Origin: Closterium sp. Naga37s-1
Lineage: Eukaryota > Streptophyta > Zygnematophyceae > Desmidiales > Closteriaceae
DNA: 64,000 nucleotides
Assembly (NCBI GenBank): GCA_947471745.1
Contig: CANJKZ010001112.1
Location: 186,001-250,000 of the forward strand
Reading direction: 5' to 3'
Shown: piece after piece, positions 61,864-64,000 of the stretch
Layout: each line of letters opens with the position of its first letter
Numbering within the stretch: the first letter of the stretch is position 1
The notes under the pieces: generated by a model
Seen by the model: the letters and a program-made list of their open reading frames with translations, nothing else
Database searches by the model: none
Told to the model about the DNA's origin: nothing
Translations under genes and position numbers: made by a program

Positions 61864-64000
61864 TCCCCCTCCTCCCTCTCCACCGTCCTCCCCCGTATCT
61901 GGTACTCCCCTCTCTCCACCGCTCTACTCCCCACGGAGCTCCTTTACACCACCTCCCTCCGGCCATCTTCCACTCTTCATCGGCGTCTCATCCAACCATC
62001 GTCCGCTCATCTGTGCGCTCCCACCATCAACTTCGCGTGGAGGAGTGTAGAAAGGTTGCGATCCACCTTGGTGGATCCAACACACGGCACGAGTTATGGG
62101 AGGCTACAGGCTGTGATTTGGCCTCTAAAGAGGCACAGTAGCGCCTGCTTGTTGCTGTAAAGGGAGAGTAGTGAAGCAGCATCAGCTTGTTGCTGATGCA
62201 TTAGCTTGTGTAAAGGGGATGCTTTTATTGTTTGAAGTAGGAAACAAGAAATGCTGAATTGTCTTCAATCAAGCAATAATACGTTAGGCTTGATCCCGGT
62301 ATTTGCAAGGCTATTTTCAATATCAATAGAGAATAGGGTTAGTGTAATACTGGACGTGACAAGGGGTCTTGGTGATGCCAGGTTGGCATCATGCCTCCAC
62401 TCCACGATTTTAGACGGACAACACAGTCTGCCCAGCCAACGACCTGTGTTGATGTCCTCAGATTTCGTTCAGATTTCCTCATCTGTGGCAAGTCCAACAG
62501 TGCCACCTCTAGGACGTTGCCATTCATCCAGGTTGCCAGCGTTGAGAATTCTGGAACTTCTGGATCTTTGAAACATTAAAGCCGCGGTGCAGATATCTCT
62601 GCGCCAGTTCAAAGTATTATAGCTTGAAGGGCGCGTTACCCAGTATACACTGGAAGTCGAGCAGGCAGAGCTTTCTGAGATCGGGGGAAGGTCGTGCGGA
62701 AAAGTGCCTCGCAACATGATGAGTGGGGGGGAAGTTGGGGAGGGCTTGCGGAAAAGCACCGCACAACAGCATGAAGGGGGGGCCAGGCATCAAACTTGAA
62801 ACTTGAAACTTGAACTCAAAACTACTCGAACTCGGCAATTTCTCGCGCTAGGCTAGGTTACTACTAACTTGAAGTGCCTTCCCGTAGGGCTACTGAGAGC
62901 CATTCGCCTCAGATCTATCTCTATTCTTCGCCTCTTAGTGTGCGCTCGAATATCTGCGCTATTTCGTACCTCAAAAAACACCACGGCAGTCGTACCCGTA
63001 GCGCATTGCGCTAGATTTCCTCCGCTGTCGTCGTTCAGTTTTCCCTCTCCCGTCCCTCTATTTCTCACGAATCCGCGGTGGCAAGCAGCGACGATGGCGA
63101 CAGGCAGGATTGGGTGCGACGGTAGCCAGCAGCGGGGCGACGATAGCGAGCAGAGCGGCGACGGTAGCGAGCAGGGTTGCGATGGCAGCGAGCAGGGTTG
63201 CGACGGCAGCGAGCAGGGTTGCGATGGTAGCGAACAGCATGGCGACAGCAGCGCAATGACGATAGTGAGCAGCGATAACGACAGTAGCGAGCAGCGGGGC
63301 GACGTTAGCGTGCAGCAGGGTGTCGTTAGCGAGCAGCGGGGCGAAGCATCTGTTCCGACGGTGGCGAAGCATCTCGCGTCCAAACCTCGCAAGCGGCTTT
63401 AGCGAGCGATATTGGTAGCGATGCGGCGAAGGCAAGGGTAGCGAGCAGACAGGGCCGGAATGGGAGAGGAGGACAGGGGGAAAGGGTGGGAAGAGCAGCG
63501 ATGGATGCTATAGGCCCCTGTCCTTCTTTCCCTTTCCCCCACTCCTTCTATCCCTTCCCCCCTGTCCTTCCCTCCTTTCCTCCATGTCCTTCCCACCCTT
63601 TCCCCCTGTCATTCTCTCCCTTTCCCCTTAGTCCTTCCCTCCCTTTCATCGTTTTCGTTCCTCCTGATGCTTAATCCTCCCCCCTGTTCTTTCTGCCCTG
63701 TCCCCCTATCCTTCCCTCCCCTTCTTCTCCCTCCCTCCTTTCCCCTCTCCCAACCCACTGCTCCCCCCTGCTCTCATCCGTCCCCTTGCCCCCATTCGTC
63801 CCTTTTCCCCCACTACCGTCGCTTCTTTTCCTGCTCATTTCCCCCTTTCCTGAACCCTTCCTTTTCCTCTCTCACATCCCTTCCCGTTCCCACTATCCCA
63901 TCCCACCATTCACCCTTCTGATGGCCATCCCTTTCCCTCCTCCCCTGTCCCTCCCCTGTCCTATCCCATTCCCCCTGTCGCTTTCTCCTTCCCCCTGTCC
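61864..64000. other. Downstream region; no recognised gene
   Basis: 61864-62250 should contain the RING E3 3' untranslated region. 62690-62780 has a two-copy GCGGAAAAG...CACAACA repeat. 63110-63330 is a 21-bp GCGACGGTAGCGAGCAGGGTT-type minisatellite (Gly-Ser-Glu-Gln codons in one frame). 63500-64000 is CCCTGTCCTTCCCTCC-type pyrimidine sequence. Confidence 0.55.
63110..63330. repeat. 21-bp minisatellite (GCGAYGGTAGCGAGCAG-type)
   Basis: About ten degenerate units. A frame through it reads GCDGSEQ repeats, starting at a possible Met at 62869 or 63093, but no family is recognised. Confidence 0.8.

Noticed and set aside
62869..63402. 177-codon frame with GCDGSEQ repeats
   Set aside because: Its only structure is the 21-bp minisatellite; listed as repeat, not gene.

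Overview
This is a eukaryotic nuclear window, best read as a green-lineage streptophyte, probably a charophyte alga of the zygnematophyte (Closterium-like) kind. The evidence is five multi-exon genes with GT-AG introns and plant-type proteins: a WRKY-like pair, a BTB-TAZ (BT) protein, a plastid-type enolase with a transit-like N-terminus, HMG-CoA lyase, a FLY/TUL1-type membrane RING E3 ligase and a HAD phosphatase. Plant-style Ty1/Copia elements with a tRNA-Met primer site are also present. The genus is inference; the green-lineage assignment is firm.

Layout. 1-2433: 3' part of a Copia element, its pol reading frame broken by one TAG. 3246-6911 (-): WRKY-like gene copy 1. 8808-15256: a decayed second Copia element carrying a LINE insertion (12-bp target duplication) and a Gypsy fragment. 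15955-18355 (-): a Copia gag remnant split by a young non-autonomous LTR element with two identical 126-bp LTRs. 18360-20600: G-rich and GTCGAC-rich repeats. 20763-22250 (-): a frameshifted pogo/Tigger-type DDE transposase. 23376-25845 (-): WRKY-like gene copy 2, part of a segmental duplication of 3.2-8 kb. 27378-31122 (-): HAD hydrolase. 31245-31411: a MITE. 32448-37358 (+): BTB-TAZ protein. 37879-43668 (-): enolase. 45232-49999 (+): HMG-CoA lyase. 52748-61863 (+): membrane RING E3 ligase. 61864-64000: no recognisable gene.

The genes are not an operon and share no pathway. They share an unusual architecture: introns in all of them hold partial, often decayed copies of the neighbouring exon. 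5' copies keep the acceptor site and 3' copies keep the donor site. In four genes a minisatellite has grown whose unit contains the 5' splice junction itself (units of 27, 18, 25 and about 40 bp). Three partial exon copies end exactly, or within 5 bp, at a perfect palindrome of the form TTTTGAGNCGNCTCAAAA, in three different genes, with weaker forms elsewhere. Together these suggest an active process of tandem exon-junction duplication, with a palindromic element or repair scar at some breakpoints. This is the most novel signal in the window.

Spliced models were built by hand from splice consensus, phase and family similarity. All exon lengths and phases close for the HAD, BTB-TAZ, enolase, HMG-CoA lyase, RING E3 and both WRKY-like genes.
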